Assembly (NCBI GenBank): GCA_019916065.1
Contig: CM034241.1
Coordinates: 5,215,062 to 5,279,061, forward strand
Direction: 5' to 3'
Source of the DNA: Vitellaria paradoxa
Taxonomy: Eukaryota > Streptophyta > Magnoliopsida > Ericales > Sapotaceae
Length of the DNA stretch: 64,000 bases
In this document: positions 44,091 to 56,180 of the stretch, in pieces
How positions within the stretch are numbered: position 1 is the stretch's first letter
Layout of the letters: every line of letters starts with the position of its first letter
Notes under the pieces: generated by a model
Databases searched by the model: none
What the model was told of the DNA's origin: nothing
The model's input: only the letters and a program-made list of their open reading frames with translations
Program-made: the position numbers and the translations under genes

Positions 44091-44480
44091 TCAAATGCAC
44101 ATAGAGATTCTCCGGTCCCGTGGAGGTGGTGACGTGGCACACCGGACGACCGTGAGGAAGATGGTTTCATGGCAGGGGATGCATAGTTTAGAGGGTGCAG
44201 TGCTGAAATCATATTCTTCCCGAGCTTGATCCAACAATGCCTTGAAGAGGGGATGTTTGAGCAAGGCGATGTTGATTACATATCTCCTGTGATCTTCACC
44301 TACGTATACTACCAAGTGACCCTTTGGAACATCTCTTGGAATAGAGTACTTCTCTTCTTGCATGGAAGAAGAAGACCACAAAGCCCCCTCACAACCTCCT
44401 CCACAAGGTATCACTCTACTCCCCATCCTTCTCCACCTTCTAAGCCATACCTTAAAAAATGTTCCCTTCATCAAGGGCAT
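44091..44480 (-). CDS. SAUR family auxin-responsive protein
   Basis: Intronless, 129 residues, typical for SAURs. The conserved core lies at about 51-110: VPKGHLVVYVGEDHRRYVIN, then LKHPLFKALLDQAREEYDF and the LCIPC block; the GH..VYVG, RYV and HPLF..LL..A.EE(Y/F)(G/D)F pattern defines the family. The N-terminal 38 residues are basic and serine-rich (MKGTFFKVWLRRWRRMGS), as in the longer SAUR subgroup, and the tail is short and basic. SAURs bind and inhibit PP2C.D phosphatases, activating plasma-membrane H+-ATPases and cell expansion; transcripts are short-lived and often auxin-induced. Here a (GA)n tract lies in the leader and a TATA box about 100 bases before the ATG. No TGTCTC-type auxin element was confirmed nearby. 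No defect seen. Confidence 0.94.
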   Translation of the reverse strand: MPLMKGTFFKVWLRRWRRMGSRVIPCGGGCEGALWSSSSMQEEKYSIPRDVPKGHLVVYVGEDHRRYVINIALLKHPLFKALLDQAREEYDFSTAPSKLCIPCHETIFLTVVRCATSPPPRDRRISMCI

Positions 44481-44580
44481 ATGTGTATGTCTATATATAT
44501 AGAGAGAGAGAGAGAGAGAAGTAGAAGATGTTGGTGGTATGAAAGTGGAAGAGGGGTGTGTGTATGTGCGGGCGCCAGTG

Positions 44581-44588
44581 TTTATATA
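44581..44588 (-). promoter_or_regulatory. TATA box of the SAUR gene
   Basis: TATATAAA on the minus strand, within GATCTATATATATATAAAC, 101 bases before the start codon. A start near 44555 would place the (GA)n tract (about 44501-44519) in the leader. Confidence 0.6.
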
Positions 44589-47500
44589 TATATAGATCTA
44601 GCATTAAATGGTTGAAATGATAGATAGCTACTGAGGGAAGAGTTAAGTGTGAAAGCTGCATGATAATTAATGTTGTGTCAAGTCTGGTGGCTTTGTGCGC
44701 GTTGCCATCCTGCACTTTTATCACCTTTCCTGGTGTTGCACCTATTGATATAAAAGAAATCGTACGGACATACATGGCTTTTTGGAGTTATCTAATTGTA
44801 TTAGAAGAACTATAAGCTCACGTAAATCTCTCTCACCTGTTAAAAAAGAGGATGATTGCTAGGTTAGTGATCTTTTGGTTTTTCAAAGGATATATAGACC
44901 CCACAACTTTGAGAGAGAGTTGAATATAGATAAGATATGAAGGAGAGGGGATGGGGATAAGCTTCTTTGGGAAAGTGCGATACCCACTTACCATTGTAAA
45001 TGCATTGCATAAGACACTGTTCAATGTGAGTTGGACTGAGGGCGGGAGAAAGAGAGAGAGAGAGAGAGAGAGAGCGATTGGGGGGGGCTCCCCGGTGGTT
45101 AAGAAGGCATTTGGAGGTATAGTTTTTGTTAATTTTTGATATTTTTTATTAAAAATTATTTGTTGTAATTTTTTATATGTTTGGTGAAATAAATAATAAT
45201 TTTTAGTAATTTTTTTGTAATTTTTAAGTATTTGATAAAATTTTTGGTAATTTTTAATAATTTTTAAAAATTTTTTGTAACTTTTAGTAATTTTTGAATT
45301 TAGATATTGTTGCAATAGAGTAAATGTGTAATAAAAGTTAGTGATTTATCAAAGGCTCAAAAATTAAAAATTTGTAGTTTTTTAATAAAATTTTCGTTGC
45401 CTAACACCTCCTAAAACTGCTGGTTGTGTAGCATGACAGGCTATTTCAAAATTTGAGCATGGGTACGTACGTCGTATTGGTTTCTCTCAGCGGATTCTTT
45501 AAATTAGAGTACAAAGTGGCTTTGTATATTTTCTATTTAAAAATAATTTATATCATATTGGTGACTCTATATAGTTTTGCTTCATCTATAGACAATGCTA
45601 TAATAATTTTTTATATTTGGAGAACTGTTGTAAATATTCTTTAAAATATGGTGTATAAAATTGCTGATACGATGAGGTCCACGTTAGAGAAAGTAATAGG
45701 TTTATGGTAACTAATGTAGATGTCCTTGGCATGGTTCTAAATAAGAATTTAATTTTGATACATTGTCAACGTAAACATTATTTAAATAAATGATACATTA
45801 CAATATAACACGTCATCTTCTTGTAATTTATAACAAAATACGAGAAACGTACGCATTATGTTTTTAAATTCGTTTGTGTAACTAATATTTACATCAACAA
45901 CATATAAAAATTAAACTCTTTAAATAATGATAATGGTTAACATTGTAAGTATAATTAAGAAATAGATTGTAGTAACGGATTTAGAAATTTTTAAAACGGT
46001 TATGCTTTAAAACCGTTACTAATAATAACGTTATTATTTAAAATCATGTTACTTAAATATAGATTAGACATGTAGGCTCTGTTTGTGAGTTTAGGAGAAA
46101 AAAAAAAAGAAAAAAATATTAGTTATAGAGAAGAGAGAAGAAGAAAATGATAATATTTTCTTTTCATTTATTTGTAAGTTTAGAAAAGAAAAAATAATAA
46201 CTTTTTTCTCTTTATTTGTGAGTTGAGAAAAAATAAAAGAAAATTAAAAGATATATGATTATTTTACCATTAAGTCCTTTGAAAAATTAAAGTACAATTA
46301 ATTTATTTAACCTCATGGCATATTTGTAATTCATGTTTTTATTCTTTATTTTATGGCAAAGATGTCATTTTGAAAGTTTAATTAATTTTATCTTCCTTTC
46401 TCTCCATTTCTTCCCACGTTTAAAAAGATAAAAATTTTAAAATTTTAAAACTTACTTTTCTTCCTATTTATTTCCATTTTTTTTCTCTCCTAAAAAAACT
46501 TACGAACAAATTATTAATTCTAAAATCTTTTCTTCTCTCTTCATTTCATTCTATGCATACAAACTGGTAATGTCTTATATGATCCAAAAAGAGAAAAAAA
46601 ATGAAAAAAAAAATACTAAAACGGAAAACAAGGCAGTGGCATTATTTGGTGATGATATGCAAGAATTTAAGTCTTTGTTTGGAGAGACAAGAAATTTTAA
46701 AAAATAGTGTAAAACGTTAAAAAATTTTAAAATTTATTTATTTTTTATCTTATTAAATAAATTACAAATCTAAAACTTATTTTATTTTATCTTATTTTAA
46801 CCAATTTTTTACCACTTCAAATGTTCCCCGGGTTTAAAGTGCATACTACTCGTAGTTGGGGATCACAATCAGCCACCTACAAATTTTTCCTAATCATCTA
46901 ATTTTGGCGACTAGTGTGGGCTCGAAATCATATTTTGTAGACGCTGATAATATTTTCTTCCAACAATCATTCCGTTTCTTTGGACATATATGCTTTGTGA
47001 CTCATTCTCTCGTAGATTAATTTTATTAGAGAACAGTGATGTGTTATTAAAAGAAAATTATTAAAATGATAATGTCATCAAGAGTTGATTCAGAATTTAT
47101 AATTAATTAAGATAAAATTATATTTTTAAAGTAAACAACAGTAAAAATAAAAAAAATAGTGAAGACAAAAATTTAATAATAATGGAACAAAAGTAAAATT
47201 TACAAATAAATGAGAGCAAAATTAATAAAATTTGTACGTAATTTTTAAAATTAGTGGGAGTAATTGGCCTTTACTTTGTCCGCGTGCCCATTAATGTGAT
47301 AGTTTTGACGATTGATTAACTTAAAAACAATAGTTCATTAAAAAAAAATTTATTATATAAATATATATTATTAACTTATTATTTTAATAACAATTTCAAA
47401 AAAAATTTAAACATTTGTTAATAGGTGTCTTGAGAGTCCATATTTAAAATCAATTAAAATATATTATGTAATAATATTTTTACGCTTTTTTCATGCATAT

Positions 47501-48034
47501 TATAAAAATATAAGATATTATTATTTGATATATATTTATTGACTCTGACACACCCATTAACAGAATTCAAAAATTTATAACAAAAAAAGCATTTTTCATT
47601 CTAATATAAACTAGTCACTTTTTCAGCCCACAATTATATTCTTGGTTTCTGGACAATCCAAAATGTGTGCAATCCGTACCACTGTTTGTATATGTAGGCA
47701 CATTACGTTGCATTGGGATTCCTAATATCTGACCAGGTGACCATACATGAACGCAGGAGATAAGTTGCAGCTAGCATTAGCATGCATATACGTACAGGGG
47801 AATAGGAGATACAGGTTTTGACTACTGCAGACGAGATGGGAGGAGAAAAGAACGAGATTCGAATCCTTATAACAACCTCGAGATTCCAAATTTTATTTTA
47901 TTTTTTTGTTTCCTCCAATTTTTCTCAAATGTTTCAATTTTGTCACAACCATATATATATATATATATATATATATAGATGTATATGTATTCGAGCGTGC
48001 GTGCGTGCAGCTTTAAATGTTTACATATGTGGTC
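44589..48034. other. Intergenic, repeat-rich
   Basis: No gene. (AG)n lies at 45051-45074, followed by a G-run at 45079-45086. About 45115-45415 is an A/T element made of repeated TAATTTTT words between AGGCATTTGGAGG and TGCCTAACACCTCC, a fair inverted pair. About 46672-46835 is another (CTTTGTTTGGAGAGACAAG ... ACTTCAAATGTTCCCC). (AT)n lies at 47950-47978. The 160-codon minus frame at 44833-45315 is low-complexity Lys/Tyr/Leu sequence and is not called. Confidence 0.5.
46075..46510. repeat. Inverted-terminal element with internal echoes
   Basis: Starts CTCTGTTTGTGAGTTTAGG and A-run, ends CTCCTAAAAAAACTTACGAA then CAAA: complementary ends of about 28 bases with a few gaps. The terminal phrase recurs inside as TTTGTAAGTTTAGAAAAG (about 46171) and TTTGTGAGTTGAGAAAA (about 46214), so the left end has been multiplied. 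Confidence 0.65.
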
Positions 48035-48296
48035 GTATGGGGTCGGGAAGAAAATCGCAGCCGTTACTTAAGGATACGCATTGGGTGAAACCCGCCCTGT
48101 GGATCAAGTCAGCAATGGACCACGAGGTGGTAAACTAGTCTAGGTAAGTCTTAATTGACCGGCTCGATCGAGGTAGGCTGTTAAAAACCCGCCAAAGCAG
48201 CAACCTACCCTCTCGAAGGAGAGTCGAACCTAGGATTACACGCGACCCAGACCCCTTAGGCGCCCCTGAACTGCCACTCGACCACCCCGAAGGGAC
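48035..48296 (-). mobile_element. tRNA-related SINE (262 bases) with 11-base target duplication
   Basis: Minus strand: box A TGGTCGAGTGG (48284-48274) and box B GGTTCGACTCT (48230-48220) are separated as in a tRNA-derived pol III promoter; the head resembles tRNA-Leu/Ser. The body is GC-rich compared with its surroundings and ends near a TTTTCTTCCCGACC-like tail. Both sides carry CATATGTGGTC (48024-48034 and 48297-48307), a perfect duplication. Confidence 0.85.
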
Positions 48297-48334
48297 CATA
48301 TGTGGTCTTGGAATCATCCTCAATGGTTATGGCT

Positions 48335-49507
48335 AGGGGTGGCAAAATGGGCGGGTTAGGCGGATTAGTAATGGGTTTAAACGGGTTGGAGATTAAATTG
48401 GTGCAACCCAAATCCACTCATTTAAAAGGCGGGTTAGATATGAGCGGGTTGAATATGGGTTATATCAAACCCATGAACCCATATCCAACCCATTTACTTA
48501 TGACCCAACTTACTTTTTAAAAAAAATTAAAAATTTATTTCAATTAATGTGTATATATATATAAATACATCATTATTTATTTTAATTAATATAATATTAT
48601 ACATATTATATATTATATTTACATTTTTCAGTTAATTTCGAATTTGTACAAACTGATTTATTTTTTATTAAATTTTAAATCAACAACTCTCTCTCTCTCT
48701 GCGCGCACGCGCGCACGTATGCGTGTGGGGGTGTGTGTGTATGTGTGTGCGTGCGCGTGTGCATGTGTGCGTGTGTGTGCAGGTGTTCGTGTGTGTACGT
48801 GTGCGCGCACGAGCTCGTGTGTGTGTGTGCGCGTGTGCATGTGTGCCCCAGCGCGCGCACGCGCGTAGGCGTGTATGCATGTGTTTGCACGCGCATGCGT
48901 GTCTGTACGCACGCGCATGTGTGTAGGTATGTATGCGTGTGTGTGTGTGTGCGCGCGCGCGTATGTAAGCATGTGTGCATGTATATGTGCGAGCACGCAC
49001 ATGTAGGTATGTATGCATGTGCGCACGCGCGCGCGCGTGTAGGCATGTATGTATGTGTGCGCGCGTGCGCGTGTGTAGGCGTGTGTGCGTGTGTGGGCGC
49101 GTGTGTGTACGCGCACGTGTTATTTGTATTGAGTATGGAGGAGAATAGGAATAGAGAATGGAAGAAGAAATAAATTATATTTAATGTATATATTATATAT
49201 TTATTGTATACGTTGAATATATATATACACGTATCATATATATGTAATGTATATATTATATATTTATTGTAGATATTGCTAGAGAGAGAGAGAACAGTGT
49301 AAAGAGAGAAGGGGGTTAAACTAATTTTTTTAACTTAAATGGGTGTTTTAACGGGTCCCGTTTCACAACCCATTTGCACCCGTTTATAAATGGGTATTTT
49401 ATAAATTACCCAATTACAACCCAATTAGTAAAATAATATGACCCAAACCTATTTCTTATGGGTTTAATTGGGTGAGTTGATGGGTTTGGGTCAATTTTGC
49501 CACCCCT
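48335..49507. mobile_element. hAT-like non-autonomous element, 1.17 kb
   Basis: Perfect 14-base terminal inverted repeats: AGGGGTGGCAAAAT (48335-48348) and ATTTTGCCACCCCT (49494-49507). Subterminal regions are rich in GGGTT/AACCC words on both sides (for example GGGCGGGTTAGG and CAACCCATTTGCACCCG), typical of plant hAT-derived MITEs. The flanks TTATGGCT and TTATAGCC suggest a degenerate 8-base target duplication, though its exact register is uncertain. There is no transposase. The centre is a 420-base alternating purine-pyrimidine tract plus TATA-rich echoes (TATATTATATATTTATTGTA at about 49187 and 49249). Confidence 0.8.
48701..49120. repeat. 420-base alternating (GT/GC/AC) purine-pyrimidine tract
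   Basis: An almost unbroken alternation of GT, GC, AC and CG steps with TATG and CATG interruptions, starting GCGCGCACGCGCGCAC and ending GCGCACGTGT. It is not a simple (GT)n; GCGCGC runs are frequent. Open frames of 60-150 codons appear on both strands only because such sequence lacks stop codons. It is a strong candidate for Z-DNA formation. Confidence 0.9.
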
Positions 49508-49772
49508 TATAGCCTTGGGGCACACAATAGAGCTGGGGCAAAAGAAAAAGAAACTAAAATGCGCCAAACAAGAATCAATTACGTGTCAATTTGGAGGAAA
49601 AGGAGAAGACTGATATAGTTGTTTAATTTCCTGATATTGATGTAACGATTATATGTATTTATATCATTTTAATTTGAAAAAATTTGAATATATTTTAATT
49701 GTTAAATTTTAATCCAGTAGTCCTGATTACAAGTTATGACCTCTCCAAATTAGGTTTGAATTGCCAAATTTT

Positions 49773-49889
49773 TTTTTTTTTTTGAAAGGTGAATTTTTTT
49801 TTTTTTTTTAAAGGGGAGGGGGAAGACTCGAACTCGAATCATGAGCAGGCAGGAAAGGCTCTTAACCACTGAGCTAAAGGCCACGCTCA
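49773..49889 (-). mobile_element. tRNA-derived SINE with 14-base target duplication
   Basis: Minus strand: box A TAGCTCAGTGGT (49876-49865) and box B GAGTTCGAGTC (49835-49825), a clear tRNA-like head, then a C-rich link and A-tails (two T-runs on the plus strand separated by GAAAGGTGAA). It is flanked by AATTGCCAAATTTT on both sides (about 49759-49772 and 49890-49903). Confidence 0.85.
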
Positions 49890-51904
49890 AATTGCCAAAT
49901 TTTGGCAAAAATAAACAAAGGATAAGTAAATTATAGATTGTTAGATGTTTGGTGTAACTCTTGAGTGTGAAAAAATTAATAAAAATTAGAAAAAGTTTTA
50001 AGAAATAAGAGAAAATTGATAAAAGTTAAAGAAAATTGAATAAAATAAAAAAATAAAAATTTATGGTCTAATTTTGCACTCCAAATGCATACTAAGTGTG
50101 TGGTTTAGGTCCATATCTCCCAATGGAAAATATGATGATGCTATGTGTGTGTGGTACAAGGGAAGAAAATAAAATAAAATGATTATTTTTATTTTATTAT
50201 CTTATTAGTTACATTTATTTTAAATATTATTTAATAATTTAAAAAATAAAATAAAATTATTATATGAAAAATGATCACTCCATTCTATTTTCACGTATTA
50301 AATATAATATAATGGTTAATTACAAGTTCATCTTGAACTACGACCCAACAATATTTTTTATTCTTGAACTAAAAAATCACAAACATTAACCACCTAAATT
50401 ATCAATTATATAATAACTCTTGCCTTTTTCTCACACTAATAGTTGTGGTTTTAATAAAATTTAATCAGTTAATGTGCATCAAAGGTAGAAAAAAAAATAT
50501 GAAGGACTAAAATGCTCTTAGATAAGCTTCTGTGAACAAAAACATTATAGTATAAAATTTTAATTAACTAAAAATATCTTCAAACGTTCACTAAAATTAT
50601 AGAACTAAAATGTGTTTGGATTTTTATACAAGTGCTATTAATTTTATCTAGTAAGTTTAAAATATGTATTTTAGTATGATGAGAGTATAAGATAATAATG
50701 TAAATAATAAATTCATCATTTTCTCTAAAAATTTAAATTTTTATGTGAAATATTGGCTATGACTCAAACATAATACTAGAGTCAGTAAAGTAAGTAAAGG
50801 TATTAAGTTTAAATCTCATCTCCTTCGAATAATCAATTGTTGCATATATTTGACGTTGTGACAAAGTGAGTTTGTCGCATGTGAGGGAATACTTTGAGAT
50901 TATAAAATAATATAATTGATAGCATTATCGTTTTTTATAATAGTTTAATTTTTTATGTGAAATGATGACCAACACTTAAACAAGTAGTTTCTGCTCTTGT
51001 ATTCAAATTAATTAACTAAATTTTATTAAAATTACAAATATTAGTGTGTGGAGGAGAGCGCATTATTATAAATTGATAATTTTAGGATTAGTATGTAATA
51101 TTTTTTAATTAAATAATAAAGTAATACTAACTCATAATTTAGTGGTGATCTGACAATTAATCCAAACAAATTATAATTAACAAGATTCTACAATTTTATT
51201 TATCTATTTATTTTTTTATTTATTTAATTTAATTATTATTATTTTTTTGGGGGAGGGGGGTTGTTTGAATTCAAACTGTGCTTCTGTGCAATTGCGCATT
51301 GACAATATTTTGGCATTAATTATTTTGTGAGGTGGGTTTTCATCTCTTCCGTATGAATGTAAGAGCTAGGAAGTAGAAAAGACTAATTCATTCAAAGCCA
51401 GAAATTAATTTTGTCGTTTGTATACGCTACATATATGTATGGAATATAATATATTATATATTAGCTGTGAGTTGTGATGTTGCATATAACTTCAAATCAT
51501 GCAATGAATGAATGTTGAAATTGTATCCACCTTAATTATCCTGCCAACTCCTTTTTTATTTATGGCTCAAAATAGCCACAACTTCTAGCATTAAATTACA
51601 GTAGACTGAGTACAAGCCCACATATCAAAATGTGTGAACAAGGACTACAAAGCTGAGTTGTATATGTGTGTTTGCATATATATATATATATATATGTATG
51701 TCTGTATATGTAATTGTTTCTCACATTTTTGCTTGTGGGTTCATCTGAAACATTTGCAGAGAAATTATTGAAATCCAGCGCACTGATTCATCCTGTATAT
51801 GGACACAAATTAAATGCGTGCTTATGTGGTTGGCTGAAAGAAGAGATTATGACTTAGAAACATTCACTCCAAACACTGTTGCTTGCATTTGCTTACAGTT
51901 GTGC

Positions 51905-51957
<53 letters not shown>

Positions 51958-52926
51958 AATAGTTGGAAGAGGAGGATAAATTGAAGGAACTTGGTGATTG
52001 ATTTTGGAAGAGGAGGCCCTGGAAGATATTAAGGAAGCCAGGGCGTGAGAGAGAGAGAGGATTCACGGGGAGGCAGGCACATGAGGGTTGGGCCACCAAA
52101 GCTGAAGAAGGGATATGGGGACACAGCTGGTTGGTGACACCTCAAAAGCAACTATCATGCACGTCAGTCCACCGACCAGTATGTACGTGTACACGTGCAT
52201 GTTTGTATAGATATTATACAGGGAGACCAGGCTCTACTGTTTGTCCGGGTTGAAATGAGAGTTGAAAATTAAAATAGACTGAATTATAAATATTAACTAA
52301 AACTTTGTTTAGTTTTATTTTAATTTTTTTTTGTCTGACTTTTTTTTAATCAAAATTTGAATTTTTTTTAAAATAATAACTTTTAGACGTGTTAATCACG
52401 TTCATAAAAAATAAAAATTAAAAGATTCACATCCATTTGGATGAAAACTAGAAAAAAATAATAAAAAAATAATTTTTTTATTATTTTTTAAGCCAAACGT
52501 ATAAATTTTACTCAAACAAATGAGAATTTTTTAATTTTTTTTCGAATGTGATTAATAAGTGGGCTAAATTTAAAAAAAAAAAATTGAACTAAAAAAGATC
52601 TTTTTTGGACCAAGCTATTCAAACTGGGACAGTTCGAAGTTGGTTCCCCCTGATATTATATATACATATATTAATCAATTGAATTAATTTATTTTTATAC
52701 AACTAGTAATTTTTATTTAAAGATCTTGTTTTGAAATTTTCTGGACGCAAAAACACATGAAAAGATTAATAAAACGAAACTTTTTTGGTTTATGGAGTTG
52801 TAATAAATTTTTTTTTTTTTAGTATGAATTTAAACTTTGGTATGCAATTCACGATTTTTTTTTACCATATAATTGATGAAAACTACTAATTAAGTAAACT
52901 TTTTTTATTAAATTTATTTATATGTT

Positions 52927-52957
<31 letters not shown>

Positions 52958-53352
52958 CATTATTCGAGATTGATTGGACTCAGTTCAGGGTTTTTGCTCG
53001 TGCGCATAGCAGGTTTTTTCTTAGCTAGCTGGCTCCTGGCACATTTTAATTTTGGCCGCATGCAACCATCAAATTCAACCTCAACCCCTACAATACAATA
53101 CAAAGGCTATTAACTCTCTCCCATGCCTAGAGTGGCATGCAGGCGGGCCATCTAGGGCTGAGATCTTACCTAGACGAAGGTATATATATGTATGTATATA
53201 CAGATCAAAGATTTCTTGTCACGTCCCGAGTTGTTTTGAAATATATGTAATGTGATTTTGAAAGGGTGTCTAGCTGGTTTCTCCATTGTACAGCCTGGAG
53301 GCTAGTATTGCTCTTTGACTGGTGTGCAATTTTACTCTTCGACGGGGGTTTG

Positions 53353-53394
<42 letters not shown>

Positions 53395-54211
53395 TTAATG
53401 TATTCGGATCAATTTGCACATAGTTCAACTAATTTCGAAGAGTTTAAGGCTTAGGCTACGATTGCAAAGGCAAGCTAATAACTGCTATAGTAGCTAACTG
53501 TTACAGTAGCCGAGTAAATTTACCCTCTTATATTTTAATAATTTTTTAAACTTTTAAGAGCAAAAATGTTAAATTAGCCAAAACTAAAAATCTACCTAAA
53601 AAAAAAGTTACTTTTTTTTTCTTCCTAAATACAAAAATAACTAACTTATTATTGGCTGCTACAGTAGTTAGTTAAAAATAAACCAACTACTTTTCTTCCC
53701 AAACGGAGCCTTAGTTTGAAAGTTTTCAAAAATTGTTAAAAATATTTAATGTAATTTTAGTGAAATATTTAAACATCCTCTAATTCGGCCCTAAATATTT
53801 TTAAAATCTCTTAAAAGCACCTCATTTATAACTTTTTAACTTTGCCCCCATTGATGGAATTCTGAATCCGTTTCATGTACCCGAGGGTAGCGAATTGTTC
53901 CATGATCTTCGAATTTGGAAATTCTAGTCAAATCATTATATTGGTTTTTGGTGAAATCATCAAGTTGGAAATGAAATCGCTTTTTTATATAATATTTAAA
54001 AGACACGCGTAACATTATAATGATCCAATATCATTACAGATAATTTTAATTGCGTTTGGTTACATAAAAAAAAAAAAAAAAGTGAAGCTTTTAAAAATAT
54101 TTAATAAATAAAATTTTTGATGCGCTTAGTAAAAATTTAAAATTGTTAAAAAATTTTAGTAACTTTTGATTATTTAGTAAAAAATTAAAAAAAATTAGTA
54201 ATGTTTAAAGT

Positions 54212-54265
54212 TTTTAATAACTAAGTTTTTTGTTTTTTTTTTGGGATAATTTTTAATAACTAAGT
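54212..54265 (-). mobile_element. Minimal retroposon tail, intergenic
   Basis: A T-rich insert ending GGGATAA (54228-54249) lies between two perfect copies of TTTTTAATAACTAAGT (54212-54227 and 54250-54265). On the minus strand it reads TTATCCC followed by an A-tail. Confidence 0.65.
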
Positions 54266-54664
54266 CCAAACTCAATTCAAATTCAATAAATATAAAACAA
54301 AACCGAATCTAAACACAACAGAGCCCGGATCGACTCAGCGTGACTAATTTATACCCATAATTATATGTTTCACATATTGATAGATAGGAATGAGAATACT
54401 ATTTTTTTTAATCAATTTAGTAGTCTAATATCATGAAGCAAATCAAACAGGAAATGCATTATTCGTAGTTGGCCTTCCCCTACTCATTCCACTCACGAAG
54501 TGGGAATTCCCTATTGAGGCTGCCATCGTGGGCAATAAATTCATCCTGGCCATTAGTATTATATATATATATATATATGTATCAAGAAGAAGAAGAAAAA
54601 GAAGAAGAAGAAATAAAGAAAGAAAGAAAGAAATGTATTGTATAACTGAAACAACTAAGATTAT

Positions 54665-54800
54665 GGGCTCGTATGGAGCCTTAAAAAAAATCAAAAAACT
54701 TCAAAAGTTTTCAAATTCCTCCAATCATATTTTGTCACCTATTATTTTTACATCACATCAAGCTTAACTTTTAATTTTTTTTGAGACTCCAAACGAGCCC
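54665..54800. repeat. 136-base MITE with GGGCTCGTATGGAG / CTCCAAACGAGCCC ends
   Basis: Terminal inverted repeats match at 13 of 14 positions, and TAT occurs directly outside both ends (54662-54664 and 54801-54803), consistent with a 3-base target duplication as in PIF/Harbinger-type MITEs. The interior carries CATATTTTGTCACC and TTTACATCACATCA. Confidence 0.8.
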
Positions 54801-56180
54801 TATGTGAAACCAAAACAAGGGCAAGAGTCGATAGAAGTTTTGGCATCCTCACACGAGGGCTCCAAAAGACTACAGTGGAAAAATTTACTGCAATGACTAC
54901 AATGTAAGACCAACTAGCTTGATTTGATTGCATTCAAATAAGACATAACTTTTCATATTCTATATTAATTATGATCTAATTAGATTTTTTAACCTTTACA
55001 TTTATTTTGAAATTAAACTTAACTAAATTTAATTAAAACCCTTGAGTTAAATACAATCAAATTATTACCGCTCATTTTTTCACTACATTTCCCTAAAACC
55101 CCCACATGGGCACAAACGGAGAAAAAAAGAGAGAATAACAACGAAAACAATGTCAGCTCAGGAATAGCGGACCTTGACCTATTAGATTTTAGATTAAAAT
55201 CTAATGCTCCAAACATATTCACATATTTTCAATTCCAAAAAAAAAAAAAAAAGAATGTAAATATTACAAATCATTAAATTTTAATTCAACAATTCCGAGC
55301 TATCCCAAATCTTACACGGAGATGCCCATAATTAATTTTTTTAATGTTTAATTAAAAATGACTTTAGGCTTTGTTTGGCAGGCCCTAGCCATCCGTCCAC
55401 AAGTTCGCGAACCCGGAAAAAGCTCCAGCCGAACACACCCTTAGCAACGACACATATATCTATATAATGTGAAAATCCAAATCAGTAGATATACATACAA
55501 GTTCATGTTGAAATGAAAAATATGAAGATGGCAACACTTCTTTCGATCGCAACATTAATGTTAGCCATAGAGAAAGCAGAATCATTATAGATACGTAATC
55601 AAATCAATGATATATATAGAGTTTATGCGATGTTATATGTGTACGTATATCTTCCTAGCGTAAAAAACAATGCATTTCCTGCATAAAATTGCTTGATTAT
55701 GAATTTACAAATTAATTGCAAGACCAGTTCACATGATTTGGGCAGAACCCAGTACATAGACTAATTACCTTAGAAATATATCTAACCAAAGAGAGCGACT
55801 TTGTCAATTTACATTTTACGACTTCTTTCATTCATTTGCAGAATTGTTAAATATCACATTGGACCACGGAACTGACAATTCTTAACAAATTTGAGAAGAT
55901 GAACGCAGAAGATCAACCAAACATAAGAATTCTTAATGACTAGGGAATTTCCAATCTAATTTTTGAAGAATATAACCATCCAAACATAAGGAGTGATAAT
56001 TTTCCTTTCCATTACATTCTTAGCAAAACATATGTATCTTTATCTAACTACTTGGAGAAGGCAAACACAAAGGGCCTCTTTGACCAATCCAGGTCTTGGA
56101 TAAGAACAACATTGCCCACAATATGTACAATGGATGACAGACAAGGTGAGCAGGAAGGTTATATGGCTTACACAACTTGT

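Larger units (their letters stand above)
49904..56180. other. Long intergenic region, repeat-rich
   Basis: No supported gene. Small elements bounded by TTTGG/CCAAA-type ends appear at about 49944-50090 and 53450-53712. A short one of about 77 bases lies at 55375-55442 (CTTTGTTTGGCAGGC ... GCCGAACACACCC). Microsatellites: (AT)n then (AG)n at 51906-51953, (TA)n at 51677-51692 and 53358-53388, (GAA)n at 54586-54613. About 51960-52140 is GC-richer with a GGAAGAGGAGG-type purine run but has no convincing frame. The part next to 56180 is translin 3' flank. Confidence 0.5.

Noticed and set aside
44833..45315. 160-codon minus-strand frame
   Set aside because: Mostly Lys/Asn/Tyr repeats from TAATTTTT-type AT repeats, and it crosses an (AG)n tract; composition alone explains its length.
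48644..49173. Several overlapping open frames of 60-152 codons on both strands
   Set aside because: All are translations of the alternating purine-pyrimidine tract, which contains few stop codons; the His/Thr/Arg or Cys/Val repeats carry no protein signal.
51893..52140. Possible small peptide gene in the GC-richer patch
   Set aside because: The 68-codon minus frame is largely Leu/Ser from an (AG)n tract, and the plus-strand frame from 52081 is only 18 codons; no known peptide-hormone motif.
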